NCBI GenBank assembly: GCA_025655575.1
Contig: JAHXIP010000007.1
Coordinates: forward strand, 62,001 to 126,000
Direction of reading: 5' to 3'
From: Candidatus Thiodiazotropha sp. (ex Monitilora ramsayi)
GTDB lineage: Bacteria > Pseudomonadota > Gammaproteobacteria > Chromatiales > Chromatiaceae
DNA: 64,000 nt
Position numbers and translations under genes: made by a program. Below, piece after piece: positions 26,175 through 34,976 of this stretch. Below the pieces are notes generated by a model. That model saw nothing but the letters and a program-made list of their open reading frames with translations, made no database searches and was not told the origin of the DNA. Position 1 is the stretch's first letter. The number at the start of each line of letters is the position of its first letter.

Positions 26175-28760
26175 TCAAGCGCTGGCAAGGAAGTCCTGGG
26201 CGAAGCGCTGTAGTACACCGCCGGCCCCGTAGACGGAGACCTCTTCCGCGGTATCCAGCCGACAGGTGACCGGGATTTCCACGCGCTCTCCGCTCTTGCG
26301 ATGCATGATCACCGTCAGATCAGCGCGTGGGGTAGGTTCACCAATCACATCGAAGGTCTCGGTGCCGTCGATCGCGTAGGTCTCGCGGGTTTCACCCGCC
26401 TTGAATTCCAGGGGCAGCACGCCCATGCCGACCAGATTGGTACGGTGGATACGCTCGAAGCCCTCGGCCACGATCGCTTCCACGCCCGCCAGTCGCACGC
26501 CCTTGGCCGCCCAGTCGCGGGAGGAGCCCTGGCCATAGTCGGCGCCGGCCACGATGATCAGCGGCTGTTTACGCTCCATGTAGGTTTCGATGGCCTCCCA
26601 CATGCGGCTCCGCTCGCCTTCCGGTTCAATGCGGGCCAGGGATCCCTGGATCACCTCACCGTTATCGTCCCGGCACATCTCGTTGAGCAGTTTCGGGTTG
26701 GCGAAGGTGGCGCGCTGGGCCGTCAGGTGGTCACCGCGATGGGTGGCGTATGAATTGAAGTCCTCTTCCGGCAGACCCATCTTGTCCAGATAGGCGCCGG
26801 CGGCACTGTTCAGCATGATCGCATTCGAGGGGGAGAGGTGATCGGTGGTGATGTTGTCACCCAGTACCGCCAAGGGGCGCATGCCTTTCAGTGTGCGTTC
26901 TCCCGCCAGTGCACCCTCCCAATAGGGCGGACGACGGATATAGGTGCTCTGCGGACGCCAGTCGTAGAGCGGACTCTTTGCCGCTTCCACCGTACCCAGA
27001 TCGAACATCGGATTGTAGATCTGGTTGAACTGTTCCGGCTTCACGTGCTCGGCAACGATGGCATCGATCTCTTCATCGCTCGGCCAGATATCGTGCAGAG
27101 TGATCGGGTTGCCGTCTTTGTCCTGACCCAGCACATCCTTCTCGATATCGAAGCGCACGGTACCGGCAATGGCGTAGGCCACTACCAGCGGCGGCGAGGC
27201 GAGGAAGGCCTGCTTGGCGTAGGGGTGGATGCGGCCGTCGAAGTTTCGATTGCCGGAGAGTACCGCGGTGGCGTAGAGGTCACGGTCGATGATTTCCTGC
27301 TGGATCTTCGGATCCAGCGCGCCGCTCATACCGTTACAGGTAGTGCAGGCATAGGCCACGATACCGAACCCGAGCTTCTCCAGTTCAGGCAGCAGACCGG
27401 CTTCTTCCAGGTACAACCTGGCGACCTTGGAACCCGGGGCGAACGACGACTTGACCCACGGCTTGCGCAGCAGACCCAGCTCATTGGCTTTGCGGGCAAC
27501 CAGGCCGGCGGCGACTACGTTGCGCGGGTTGGAGGTGTTGGTGCAGCTGGTGATGGCCGCAATGATGACAGCGCCGTCGGGCATTTCACCGGCTTTCTCC
27601 TCCCACTCGCCGGCGATACCGCGCTCGGCCAGGTCGGCAGTCGGCAGTCGGCGATGCGGATTGGAGGGCCCGGCCATGTTGCGGCACACGGCTGACAGGT
27701 CAAACTCCAGCACACGCTCGTACTCGGCCTCCGTGAGGCTGTCCGCCCACAGGCCGCTTGTCTTGGCGTAGTTCTCAACCAACGCCACCTGATCGGCATC
27801 GCGTCCAGTCAGCTTCAGGTAATCGAGGGTCTGCTGATCGATATAGAAGAGTCCGGCGGAGGCGCCGAATTCCGGTGTCATGTTGGAGATGGTGGCGCGG
27901 TCACCGATGGTCAGATCTGCCGCCCCCTCGCCAAAGAACTCGAGGTAGGAGGAGACAACGCGCTCCTTGCGCAGAAATTCGGTGATGGCCAGCACGATAT
28001 CGGTGGCGGTGATGCCGGGCTGACGCTTGCCGGTCAGCTTCACACCGATGATATCCGGCAGTCGCATCATGGAGGGACGGCCCAGCATCACGGTCTCGGC
28101 CTCCAGGCCGCCCACGCCGATGGCGATAACGCCCAGTGCATCGATATGCGGGGTGTGGCTGTCGGTGCCCACGCAGGTATCCGGAAAGGCGACGCCGTCC
28201 CGCGCCTGGACCACCGGCGACATCTTCTCCAGATTGATCTGGTGCATGATGCCGTTACCGGCGGGAATCACGTCCACGTTGTCGAAGGCGGTCTTGCACC
28301 ACTCGATGAAGTGGAAGCGATCTTCGTTACGACGGTCCTCGATGGCGCGGTTCTTTTCGAACGCCTCCGGATCGAACCCGGCGTGTTCCACCGCCAGGGA
28401 GTGGTCGACGATAAGTTGGGTCGGTACCACCGGATTGACCTTGGCGGGATCGCCGCCTTTGTCGGCGATAGCGTCGCGCAGGCCGGCCAGATCAACCAGT
28501 GCGGTCTGACCGAGGATGTCGTGGCAGACCACCCGAGCCGGATACCAGGGGAAGTCCAGATCACGCTTGCGCCTGGTGATCTGTTTCAGGGAATCCTCCA
28601 GCGCAGCCGGATCACAGCGGCGCACCAGCTGTTCCGCCAGCACGCGTGAAGTATAGGGCAGTCTGTCGTAGACGCCGGGCTGGATCGATTCGACCGCCTC
28701 GCGGGTGTCGAAGTAGTCCAGGTCGCTACCTGGCAGGGGTTTGCGGTAATCGGTGTTCAT
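26175..28760 (-). CDS. acnD: Fe/S-dependent 2-methylisocitrate dehydratase
   Basis: AcnD dehydrates 2-methylcitrate to trans-2-methylaconitate in the 2-methylcitrate cycle, working with PrpF. The 861-residue protein has the aconitase domain order, with the 4Fe-4S ligand cysteines in ITSCTNTSNP and ACTTCNGMSG, and the mobile C-terminal domain with GADYGQGSSRDWAAKG. The length fits AcnD rather than AcnB; its place between prpC and prpF separates it from AcnA. I chose ATG 28760 because the family N-terminus begins MNTDYRKPLPGSDLDYF; an upstream in-frame extension passes through the repeats at 28817-28877. No obvious Shine-Dalgarno beyond a weak purine run. Confidence 0.95.
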   Translation of the reverse strand: MNTDYRKPLPGSDLDYFDTREAVESIQPGVYDRLPYTSRVLAEQLVRRCDPAALEDSLKQITRRKRDLDFPWYPARVVCHDILGQTALVDLAGLRDAIADKGGDPAKVNPVVPTQLIVDHSLAVEHAGFDPEAFEKNRAIEDRRNEDRFHFIEWCKTAFDNVDVIPAGNGIMHQINLEKMSPVVQARDGVAFPDTCVGTDSHTPHIDALGVIAIGVGGLEAETVMLGRPSMMRLPDIIGVKLTGKRQPGITATDIVLAITEFLRKERVVSSYLEFFGEGAADLTIGDRATISNMTPEFGASAGLFYIDQQTLDYLKLTGRDADQVALVENYAKTSGLWADSLTEAEYERVLEFDLSAVCRNMAGPSNPHRRLPTADLAERGIAGEWEEKAGEMPDGAVIIAAITSCTNTSNPRNVVAAGLVARKANELGLLRKPWVKSSFAPGSKVARLYLEEAGLLPELEKLGFGIVAYACTTCNGMSGALDPKIQQEIIDRDLYATAVLSGNRNFDGRIHPYAKQAFLASPPLVVAYAIAGTVRFDIEKDVLGQDKDGNPITLHDIWPSDEEIDAIVAEHVKPEQFNQIYNPMFDLGTVEAAKSPLYDWRPQSTYIRRPPYWEGALAGERTLKGMRPLAVLGDNITTDHLSPSNAIMLNSAAGAYLDKMGLPEEDFNSYATHRGDHLTAQRATFANPKLLNEMCRDDNGEVIQGSLARIEPEGERSRMWEAIETYMERKQPLIIVAGADYGQGSSRDWAAKGVRLAGVEAIVAEGFERIHRTNLVGMGVLPLEFKAGETRETYAIDGTETFDVIGEPTPRADLTVIMHRKSGERVEIPVTCRLDTAEEVSVYGAGGVLQRFAQDFLASA

Positions 28761-28816
28761 CGGTCGTTTCTCTAAGTGTCGCAGAGGGTGGGGATGGAGT
28801 GACCTTTCGCTAATCT

Positions 28817-28877
28817 GGTGGGGCAGGGCCCCACCGTACGCTTCGGACATTAAGGTAGGGTGGGGCTCAGCCCCACC
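28817..28877. repeat. Two adjacent GC-rich palindromes upstream of acnD
   Basis: Two 19-bp palindromes, GGTGGGGCAGGGCCCCACC (28817-28835) and GGTGGGGCTCAGCCCCACC (28859-28877), the second preceded by GGTAGGG. They share the GGTAGGGTGGG core with the palindrome at 26131-26167 and occupy the prpC-acnD spacer. Paired inverted units of this type are typical of REP elements, whose hairpins can adjust relative mRNA levels along an operon. No associated transposase is in the window. Confidence 0.8.
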
Positions 28878-28945
28878 ATCTTGTGTTGGAAGTCCCGCCA
28901 TATGGTCTTATGACAGTGCCATTCCACTATGGTCCCTTACACTCG

Positions 28946-30097
28946 TCAGCGTTGGTCGATCGGGACCCAGGAGCGGTTTTCCGGGCCGGTGTAGTTGGCC
29001 GAAGGACGAATGATCTTGCCGTCTTCGCGCTGCTCGATCACATGGGCGCCCCAACCGGAGACACGGGAAATGACGAAGAGTGGGGTGAACATGTCCGTCG
29101 GCACGCCGAGCTGGTTGTAGGAGACGGCGGAGAACCAGTCCAGGTTGGGGAACATCTTCTTGACCTCCCACATGACCGATTCCAGTCGGTCGGCCACGTT
29201 GAACATGGTCATATTCCCGGCCTCTTCGGAGAGTCCCTTGGCCACCCGTTTGATCACCTCGTTACGTGGATCGCCCACGGTGTAGACCGGATGGCCGAAA
29301 CCGATAACGATCTCTTTACGACCTACACGCTCGCGGATATCGGCCTCGGCCTCGTCGGCGGTGTGGTAGCGGCTCTGGATGCGGAAGGCCTCTTCATTGG
29401 CACCGCCATGCTTGGGACCACGCAGAGCGCCGATGGCTGCAGTAATGGCGGAGTACATGTCGGAGTTGGTACCGGCCACCACACGGGCGGTGAAGGTGGA
29501 GGCGTTGAACTCATGTTCCGCATAGAGCACCAGAGAGGTGTGCATGGCACGGACCCAGGAATCTTTGGGTTTCTCTCCGTGCAGCAGATGGAGGAAATGG
29601 CCGCCGATGGAGTCGTCATCGGTCTCCACCTCGATACGTTTGCCGTTCATGGCGAAGTGGTACCAGTAGAGCAGGGCGGAGCCAAAGTTGGCCATCAGCC
29701 GATCGATGATATCCCGAGCTTCCGACGCCGGATGGTCTTCCTTCTCGGGGACGCAGCTGCCCATCACGGAGCAGGCGGTACGCATCACATCCATCGGGTG
29801 TGCTGAGGCCGGTATCGCCTCCAATGCCTGTTTGACCGCCAGGGGCAGACCACGCATCGATTTCAGTTTGGCCTTGTAGGCGGTCAGCTCGGCCGGTGTC
29901 GGCAGATGACCGTGAATCAGCAGGTAGGCGATCTCCTCGAACTCGGCGATTTCGGAGAAATCGAGGATATCGTAACCCCGGTAGTGCAGATCGTTACCGG
30001 TGCGGCCAACGGTACAGATTGCGGTGTTACCGGCCGCGGTGCCGGAGAGGGCGACTGATTTCTTCGCCTTTGGCAGGACTTGATTGGACTCGCTCAT
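28946..30097 (-). CDS. prpC: 2-methylcitrate synthase
   Basis: PrpC condenses propionyl-CoA with oxaloacetate to 2-methylcitrate. The 383-residue citrate-synthase-fold protein shows [11 protein letters not shown] near the N-terminus, catalytic histidines in [12 protein letters not shown] and [14 protein letters not shown], and the catalytic aspartate region near [14 protein letters not shown]. Its context with prpB and acnD supports PrpC rather than GltA. The start at 30097 is preceded by a strong GAGGAGG and overlaps the prpB stop by four bases. The 185-bp spacer to acnD holds the palindromes at 28817-28877. Confidence 0.95.
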   Translation of the reverse strand: MSESNQVLPKAKKSVALSGTAAGNTAICTVGRTGNDLHYRGYDILDFSEIAEFEEIAYLLIHGHLPTPAELTAYKAKLKSMRGLPLAVKQALEAIPASAHPMDVMRTACSVMGSCVPEKEDHPASEARDIIDRLMANFGSALLYWYHFAMNGKRIEVETDDDSIGGHFLHLLHGEKPKDSWVRAMHTSLVLYAEHEFNASTFTARVVAGTNSDMYSAITAAIGALRGPKHGGANEEAFRIQSRYHTADEAEADIRERVGRKEIVIGFGHPVYTVGDPRNEVIKRVAKGLSEEAGNMTMFNVADRLESVMWEVKKMFPNLDWFSAVSYNQLGVPTDMFTPLFVISRVSGWGAHVIEQREDGKIIRPSANYTGPENRSWVPIDQR

Positions 30098-30987
30098 TGG
30101 GAAACCTCCTCAGATACGAAAAGTTGATCCAGTTTTTGTTCATAGTCGTGATAGCCGAGGTAATCATAGAGATCAGCCCGGCTCTGCATGGTGTCGATGA
30201 CGCCCTGCTGGGTACCATCGGCACGTAATCTTTGGTAGACGTTAAGCGCTGCAGCGTTGGCGGCGCGGAAGGCGCTCAATGGATAAAGAGCGATACTGAC
30301 ACCGGCGGAGGCCAGCTGCTCGGTGGTGTAGAGCGGGGTGGAGCCGAACTCGGTGATATTGGCCAGGACCGGTACTTTCACCGCTGCGACAAACACCCGA
30401 TACTGGTCAAGCTCGGTCATGGCTTCAGGGAAGATCATGTCAGCCCCCGCTTCCACGCAAGCGCAAGCCCGGTCGATGGCAGATTGCATACCTTCCACTG
30501 CAAGGGCGTCGGTACGGGCCATGACCACGAAATCATCGTCCAGTTTGGCATCTACCGCGGCTTTGATGCGGTCCACCATTTCAGCCTGGGGCACGATGGC
30601 CTTGTTGGGACGATGTCCACAGCGTTTCTGCTGCACCTGGTCTTCGATATGTACGGCAGCGGCGCCGAACTTGTTCATATTGCGGATGGTGCGGGAGATG
30701 TTGAATGCACCACCCCACCCAGTGTCCACATCCACCAGCACAGGTAGTTCTGTGACATCGGTGATGCGGCGCAGATCTGTCAGCACATCTTCCATGGTGG
30801 TGATGCCAAGGTCGGGGATGCCGCAGGAACCTGCGGCAACGCCGCCACCGGAGATATAGAGCGAACGGTAGCCGGAGGCTTCGGCCAGTCTGGCATGGTA
30901 GGCGTTGATGGCGCCTACACATTGCAGTGGCTTTTCATTCGCGATCGCCTCACGGAAGCGTACGCCGGGGTTTGTCTTGGTCGTCAT
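30094..30987 (-). CDS. prpB: 2-methylisocitrate lyase
   Basis: PrpB cleaves 2-methylisocitrate to pyruvate and succinate, the final step of the cycle. The 297-residue TIM-barrel protein has [19 protein letters not shown] (Mg-binding aspartates), [16 protein letters not shown] with the catalytic cysteine of the KRCGH loop, and [16 protein letters not shown] precedes the ATG at 30987. It overlaps prpC by four bases and follows the GntR regulator gene after 112 bp, a spacer filled by an inverted-repeat element. Confidence 0.96.
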   Translation of the reverse strand: MTTKTNPGVRFREAIANEKPLQCVGAINAYHARLAEASGYRSLYISGGGVAAGSCGIPDLGITTMEDVLTDLRRITDVTELPVLVDVDTGWGGAFNISRTIRNMNKFGAAAVHIEDQVQQKRCGHRPNKAIVPQAEMVDRIKAAVDAKLDDDFVVMARTDALAVEGMQSAIDRACACVEAGADMIFPEAMTELDQYRVFVAAVKVPVLANITEFGSTPLYTTEQLASAGVSIALYPLSAFRAANAAALNVYQRLRADGTQQGVIDTMQSRADLYDYLGYHDYEQKLDQLFVSEEVSQ

Positions 30988-31007
30988 TCTTTCACCTCGA
31001 GGTTAAG

Positions 31008-31104
31008 AAATTTTGAATGTTGAGTTTTCAATCAATCTGCCGGTTCTGCTCACAGCTTTATTCAACTGCGTTCCGGCATTCAACATTCGCTGTTCAAAAT
31101 TAGT
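31008..31104. repeat. Short inverted-repeat element, copy 1 (TTTTGAATGTTGA type)
   Basis: A stretch of about 97 bp in the gntR-prpB spacer with outward arms AATTTTGAATGTTGAG (from 31008) and its reverse-complement-like counterpart near 31078-31102, ending in TTCAAAATTA. A related element with the same AAT(T)TTGAATGTTGA arms is found just after thiC at 38141-38264. Dispersed, non-coding and without transposase, it may be a small mobile or REP-like sequence. Its right end touches the stop codon of the regulator gene. Confidence 0.6.
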
Positions 31105-31786
31105 TTTCCAGCAGCATTCGCTCTACGTTGCGGCGTGAAGAGCGGATATGCTGGCGCATTAAAAGCTCAGCCATCTCGGGGTCTCTGGAAACGATGGCAT
31201 TAAGCAGATAGTGGTGTTCGTCATAAGCTTGTTGTGAACGTTTGCTGCGCATGCCGAACTGAAAGCGGTACATGCGTAGCAGGTGGTAAAGGTCGTTACA
31301 CAGAAGGCCGATCAGTTGCTGGTTTTTACTGCCCTGTACGATGCGGTAGTGAAAATCCAGATCACCCTGTTTCTGGAAATAGGCCTGACCATGCTGCTCT
31401 TCAATCTCATGCCCGTGTTCCTTCAGCAAGACCTGCAGATCCTCAATCTCCTTCTCACTCATATTCTGTGCCGCCAGCCGGGCTGCCATACCCTCCAGTG
31501 CTTCACGCACCTGGTAGATCTCGATCAGTTGTTCATAGGAAAGGGTGACCACGCGTGCGCCCAGGTTGGGCTTTCGTTCCACCAGTTTTCTCGCTTCGAG
31601 CCGGCCAATGGCCTCTCGCAGAGACCCACGACTGACACTGTGCTGGCGGGCGAGTTCCGGTTCACTGATCTTGCTGCCTGAGGGTATCTCCCCTTCGACG
31701 ATGGCTCTCTGCAGGGTGTCAAAGAGACGATCCGTCAGGGTAATGCTGACCGAGTCAGTTGAATTTGTTGCCGGTTGATTTTGCAT
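31100..31786 (-). CDS. GntR-family (FCD domain) transcriptional regulator of the prp genes
   Basis: A 228-residue regulator. The N-terminal winged helix (about 15-75) has EGEIPSGSKISEPELARQ and VSRGSLREAIGRLEARKLVE, the GntR signature; the C-terminal helical FCD domain contains YQVREALEGMAARLAA and conserved metal-ligand histidines (e.g. in DFHYRIV). Position between prpE and prpB, together with paired TGTCGACA palindromes in front of both it and prpE, makes it the likely propionate (2-methylcitrate) repressor, similar in role to the GntR-type PrpR of Pseudomonas. A start three codons upstream (31795) is possible. The gene seems to control its own promoter. Confidence 0.88.
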   Translation of the reverse strand: MQNQPATNSTDSVSITLTDRLFDTLQRAIVEGEIPSGSKISEPELARQHSVSRGSLREAIGRLEARKLVERKPNLGARVVTLSYEQLIEIYQVREALEGMAARLAAQNMSEKEIEDLQVLLKEHGHEIEEQHGQAYFQKQGDLDFHYRIVQGSKNQQLIGLLCNDLYHLLRMYRFQFGMRSKRSQQAYDEHHYLLNAIVSRDPEMAELLMRQHIRSSRRNVERMLLEN

Positions 31787-31797
31787 AATGCCCATTT

Positions 31798-31873
31798 AAG
31801 TGTCGACAATATTGGCCTGTAAAAGCAAAATATGGGTTATTTATAGACTAAAATTCTCAAAGTGTCGACACTT
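31798..31873 (-). promoter_or_regulatory. Autoregulated prp promoter with two TGTCGACA operators (gntR-prpBC-acnD-prpF)
   Basis: On the minus strand a -35 TCGACA (within 31863-31868), a 17-bp spacer and a -10 TATAAA (31840-31845) can be read. The -35 lies inside the palindrome AAGTGTCGACACTT (31860-31873). A second TGTCGACA (31801-31808) lies downstream of the expected start site, 62 bp centre to centre. The module is almost the same as that in front of prpE, including the 62-bp spacing. The layout suggests repression by a GntR dimer at both boxes. Confidence 0.75.
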
Positions 31874-31956
31874 CGTCGGGTTTTTTCTTGAGAATTGATC
31901 TGCCGAGCAAATCAGCGAGAATGGCTTTTAATCACCATTCTCGCTTCACTGCCCGG

Positions 31957-33849
31957 TTATTTGGCGTAACCCATCTGGTGCAAGGAAGAAGAGATTTCAT
32001 CCAGAATAGCCGGGTCGTCTATGGTGGCTGGCATATTCCACTCATCACCATCTGCAATCTTCACCATGGTGCCGCGAAGGATTTTGCCGGAGCGGGTTTT
32101 CGGCAGGCGTTTGACAATGGCAATGTGCTTGAAGGCTGCCACCGGGCCGATTTGGTTGCGCACCAGTTTCACCAGTTCGGAGCAGAGCTCGTCGATGGGG
32201 CGATCTACACCTGTTTTGAGTACCACCAGACCGAGAGGCAGCTGACCCTTGAGGGCGTCTGCGACACCAATAACGGCGCACTCGGCGACATCCGAATGGC
32301 TGGCCAGTACCTCTTCCATCTGTCCGGTTGATAGGCGGTGTCCAGCAACATTGATGACGTCATCGGTGCGGCTCATGATCCACAGATAACCATCCTCGTC
32401 CTTGTAGCCCGCATCGCCAGTTAAATAGTATCCGGGGTAGGCACGCAGATAGGCGTCGACAAAACGCTGTTCGTTGTTCCACAGTGTGGGCAGGCAGGCG
32501 GGTGGCAGCGGTTGCTTGATGACAATGTCACCCATCTCTCCAGCCTCTTTTTCATTTCCCTGGTCATCCAGAACCTGGACATCAAAGCCAACCATAGAGA
32601 CCGTTGGTGATCCCGCCTTGACCGGTAGTTGCTCTATCCCCATGGGATTGGCGGCAATAGCCCAGCCGGTTTCCGTCTGCCACCAGTGGTCGATAACCGG
32701 TTTTTCCAACATGGTTTCGGCCCAATGCAGGGTATCCGGATCACATCGCTCACCCGCCAGATACAGGGTATCCATGCAGCTGAGATCATACTTCGACATG
32801 TAGGCGCCTTGAGGGTCCTCTTTCTTGATGGCACGAAACGCGGTGGGTGCGGTAAACAATACCTTCACGTTGTATTCGCTGATCACCCGCCAAAAGGCGC
32901 CGGGATCAGGCGTGCCGACGGGTTTACCTTCATAAATCATGGTCGTACAGCCAGCCAACAGCGGACCGTAAACGATATAGCTATGACCGACCACCCAGCC
33001 CACATCAGAGGCGGCCCAATAGACATCACCGGGTTCAACGTTGTAGATGTTCTTCATGGACCAGAGTAGGGCTGCGGCATGTCCGCCATTATCCCTTACG
33101 ACCCCCTTGGGTTGGCCTGTGGTGCCGGAGGTATAGAGAATATAGAGGGGGTCGGTGGCCTCAACAGGAACACAATCGGCCGGATCAGCTTGTGCCACGG
33201 CATCATCCCAGCTCAGATCGCGCCCTGCTTGTAGGTTTGCTTCCAGTTGCGGACGCTGCTTAATGACACAGCAGGTGGGTTTGTGTTGGGAGAGCTCGAT
33301 GGCCTCATCCAGTAATGGCTTGTATGCCACCAGCCGGTTGGGTTCGATACCGCAAGAGGCAGAGAGCACCATTTTCGGTTGGCAGTCGTCGATGCGCGTG
33401 GCCAGTTCTTTGGCTGCGAAGCCACCGAACACCACAGAGTGAATCGCGCCGAGGCGGGCACAGGCGAGCATCGCAATCGCCGCTTCCGGAATCATCGGCA
33501 TATAGACGATGACCCGATCCCCCTTGCCGACACCATTTGCGGCGATGACACCGGCCAGCTTGGCTACAGTGTCACGTAATTCCAGATAGGTATAACGCTG
33601 TTTTTGATCCGTCACCGGACTGTCGTAGATCAGTGCGAGACGATCGCCGTGCCCAGCCTCAATATGCCGATCCAGCGCATTGAAACAGGTGTTGAGTTGC
33701 CCACCGGCAAACCAGCGGGGAGAGGGTTTGGCGTCGTTGTCCAGCACCTTGTCCCAAGGTTTGTCCCAATGTAATCCTTGGGCGACACCTCCCCAGAAAT
33801 CTTCAGGGTTATCCAGGGAGTGTTGATAGATCTCCGCATAGCTTGGCAT
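31957..33849 (-). CDS. prpE: Propionate--CoA ligase
   Basis: AMP-forming acyl-CoA synthetase that activates propionate to propionyl-CoA. The 630-residue protein has PrpE-like N-terminal features (MPSYAEIYQHSL, PRWFAGGQLNTCFNALDR), the P-loop YTSGTTGQPKGVVRDNGGH, WWQTETGWAIAANP, YLTGDAGYKDEDGY and the C-terminal PKTRSGKILRGTM with the catalytic, acetylatable lysine. PrpE rather than acetyl-CoA synthetase is favoured by the N-terminus, the RDNGGH variant and the prp context. ATG 33849 is preceded by AAGGAGC at good distance; an upstream extension to 33900 would run into the operator. Own promoter at 33887-33965. Confidence 0.94.
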   Translation of the reverse strand: MPSYAEIYQHSLDNPEDFWGGVAQGLHWDKPWDKVLDNDAKPSPRWFAGGQLNTCFNALDRHIEAGHGDRLALIYDSPVTDQKQRYTYLELRDTVAKLAGVIAANGVGKGDRVIVYMPMIPEAAIAMLACARLGAIHSVVFGGFAAKELATRIDDCQPKMVLSASCGIEPNRLVAYKPLLDEAIELSQHKPTCCVIKQRPQLEANLQAGRDLSWDDAVAQADPADCVPVEATDPLYILYTSGTTGQPKGVVRDNGGHAAALLWSMKNIYNVEPGDVYWAASDVGWVVGHSYIVYGPLLAGCTTMIYEGKPVGTPDPGAFWRVISEYNVKVLFTAPTAFRAIKKEDPQGAYMSKYDLSCMDTLYLAGERCDPDTLHWAETMLEKPVIDHWWQTETGWAIAANPMGIEQLPVKAGSPTVSMVGFDVQVLDDQGNEKEAGEMGDIVIKQPLPPACLPTLWNNEQRFVDAYLRAYPGYYLTGDAGYKDEDGYLWIMSRTDDVINVAGHRLSTGQMEEVLASHSDVAECAVIGVADALKGQLPLGLVVLKTGVDRPIDELCSELVKLVRNQIGPVAAFKHIAIVKRLPKTRSGKILRGTMVKIADGDEWNMPATIDDPAILDEISSSLHQMGYAK

Positions 33850-33888
33850 GGTTGAGCTCCTTTGGTCGAGTCTGCTTGTTGACTGTCG

Positions 33889-33965
33889 AAGTGTCGACAA
33901 TATTTGTGTAATAGTGCAGAAGATGGATTATTTATAGACTAATACTCTCAATGTGTCGACACTTT
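33889..33965 (-). promoter_or_regulatory. prpE promoter with two TGTCGACA operators
   Basis: Near-copy of the module before the regulator gene. On the minus strand: -35 TCGACA overlapping the operator at 33954-33961, 17-bp spacer, -10 TATAAA (33931-33936), and a second operator at 33892-33899, again 62 bp centre to centre. The segments AAGTGTCGACAATATT and TTATTTATAGACTAA are identical in both modules. The predicted 5' untranslated region of prpE is about 75 bases. Confidence 0.75.
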
Positions 33966-34332
33966 AGGAAATATTTTTCTAAAATTATATTTTGAAGGGC
34001 TAAAGGCGAGTGGTTTTTGCAAAGCCAGGAATGGTGAAAAATTTACCAATTAATCGCCCTCACATCATGCAACTATTTGTTTAAGAGAGGTTTTTTCTGG
34101 TAGTGGTATTCGATCTGGTGAAGCGAGGAATATCCTGGACGCTACCAATCAGGTCCCACTCACTTTCTGATGATTTTAAAAAGCTTGCAAGAGGCCGCCA
34201 ACGGACAGGTTGAAACCAAATAATCGGGTTATTGCCAGGATTGACAACGATGAGGCGGCGGTCAGTGGCTGCGAGATGACTGCAGACGTATTGTTCAGGA
34301 CTTGCTTATTGCCAACAGGCACTAGAAGACTT
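33966..34332 (-). other. Gene-free stretch with a possible gene remnant
   Basis: No complete gene. On the minus strand a 74-codon open frame without any start codon runs from 34305 to a TAA at 34081, reading through LIVVNPGNNPIIWFQPVRW and SESEWDLIGSVQDIPRF. It looks protein-like but has no ATG/GTG/TTG and no recognised family, so it may be the end of a decayed gene. Another overlapping frame (34176-34598) is a shadow of the isochorismatase-like gene. Confidence 0.3.
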
Positions 34333-34911
34333 CTACCGAAATAGTGCTGAGACCTTTTTGAAATTCGGTTGGGCGGCATCTCCCATCCATTCAAAGACAA
34401 CTGATTCACTGTTAGTGATCTGTACCCCTCCCTGACGCATACGGTGAAGTGCGTTCTTGCAATGTAAGGCGTGACGTGAGGCGATGGCATCCTCGACCAC
34501 GAAGACCTGATAACCCCACTGTTGCAGCCCGGCTGCGGTCTGCAGGACACAGATATGGGCTTCCAGTCCGACGATGATGATCTGCTTGCGTTGATCATGT
34601 TGCCCCAGCTCTTCCTCGAAGCCGGGAGCTGTGCAGCAGGAGAAAGTGAGTTTGTCTTTGGCCTTGGTGTGCTTCGGCAGGTGCTGGGCGATTTCGGGCA
34701 GCGTTTTGCCCAACCCTTTACCGTAGTGCTCGGAGAGGACGATGGGGATATCCAGCAGACTGGCTGCCTGACTCAAGCGGGTGATGTTGGAGACCATCAA
34801 GTCCCGGTCCGGCTTGGGCATGGCTCGCGCCAGTTTCTCCTGGATATTGATAATCAGTAACTGACTGCCTTTTGCATGACTCAGCGGCAGGCTGTTTTTG
34901 CTGTTGCTCAT
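34333..34911 (-). CDS. Isochorismatase-like cysteine hydrolase, with Asp-to-Asn change
   Basis: A 192-residue protein of the isochorismatase/nicotinamidase-like superfamily (YcaC side). The nucleophile cysteine is C121 in GLEAHICVLQTA, and K87 in KDKLTFSCC fits the catalytic lysine. The usual aspartate of the first strand (consensus LLxIDxQ) is here N22 in LLIINIQEKL, so one member of the D-K-C triad is altered. The protein may be catalytically weakened, or the residue may be met by another side chain. Substrate unknown. It stands alone, 66 bp from the Pcm-like gene, same strand. Confidence 0.85.
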   Translation of the reverse strand: MSNSKNSLPLSHAKGSQLLIINIQEKLARAMPKPDRDLMVSNITRLSQAASLLDIPIVLSEHYGKGLGKTLPEIAQHLPKHTKAKDKLTFSCCTAPGFEEELGQHDQRKQIIIVGLEAHICVLQTAAGLQQWGYQVFVVEDAIASRHALHCKNALHRMRQGGVQITNSESVVFEWMGDAAQPNFKKVSALFR

Positions 34912-34976
34912 GATCTTCCTCCGTGGCGGTTATCTTTCGCTGTGCTGTACGGTCGATCAGGCGGTAGCCTCAGCGA

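Noticed and set aside
26838..29806. Long plus-strand frames (285 and 307 codons) over acnD and prpC
   Set aside because: They are antisense shadows of GC-rich conserved genes; no Shine-Dalgarno or domain.
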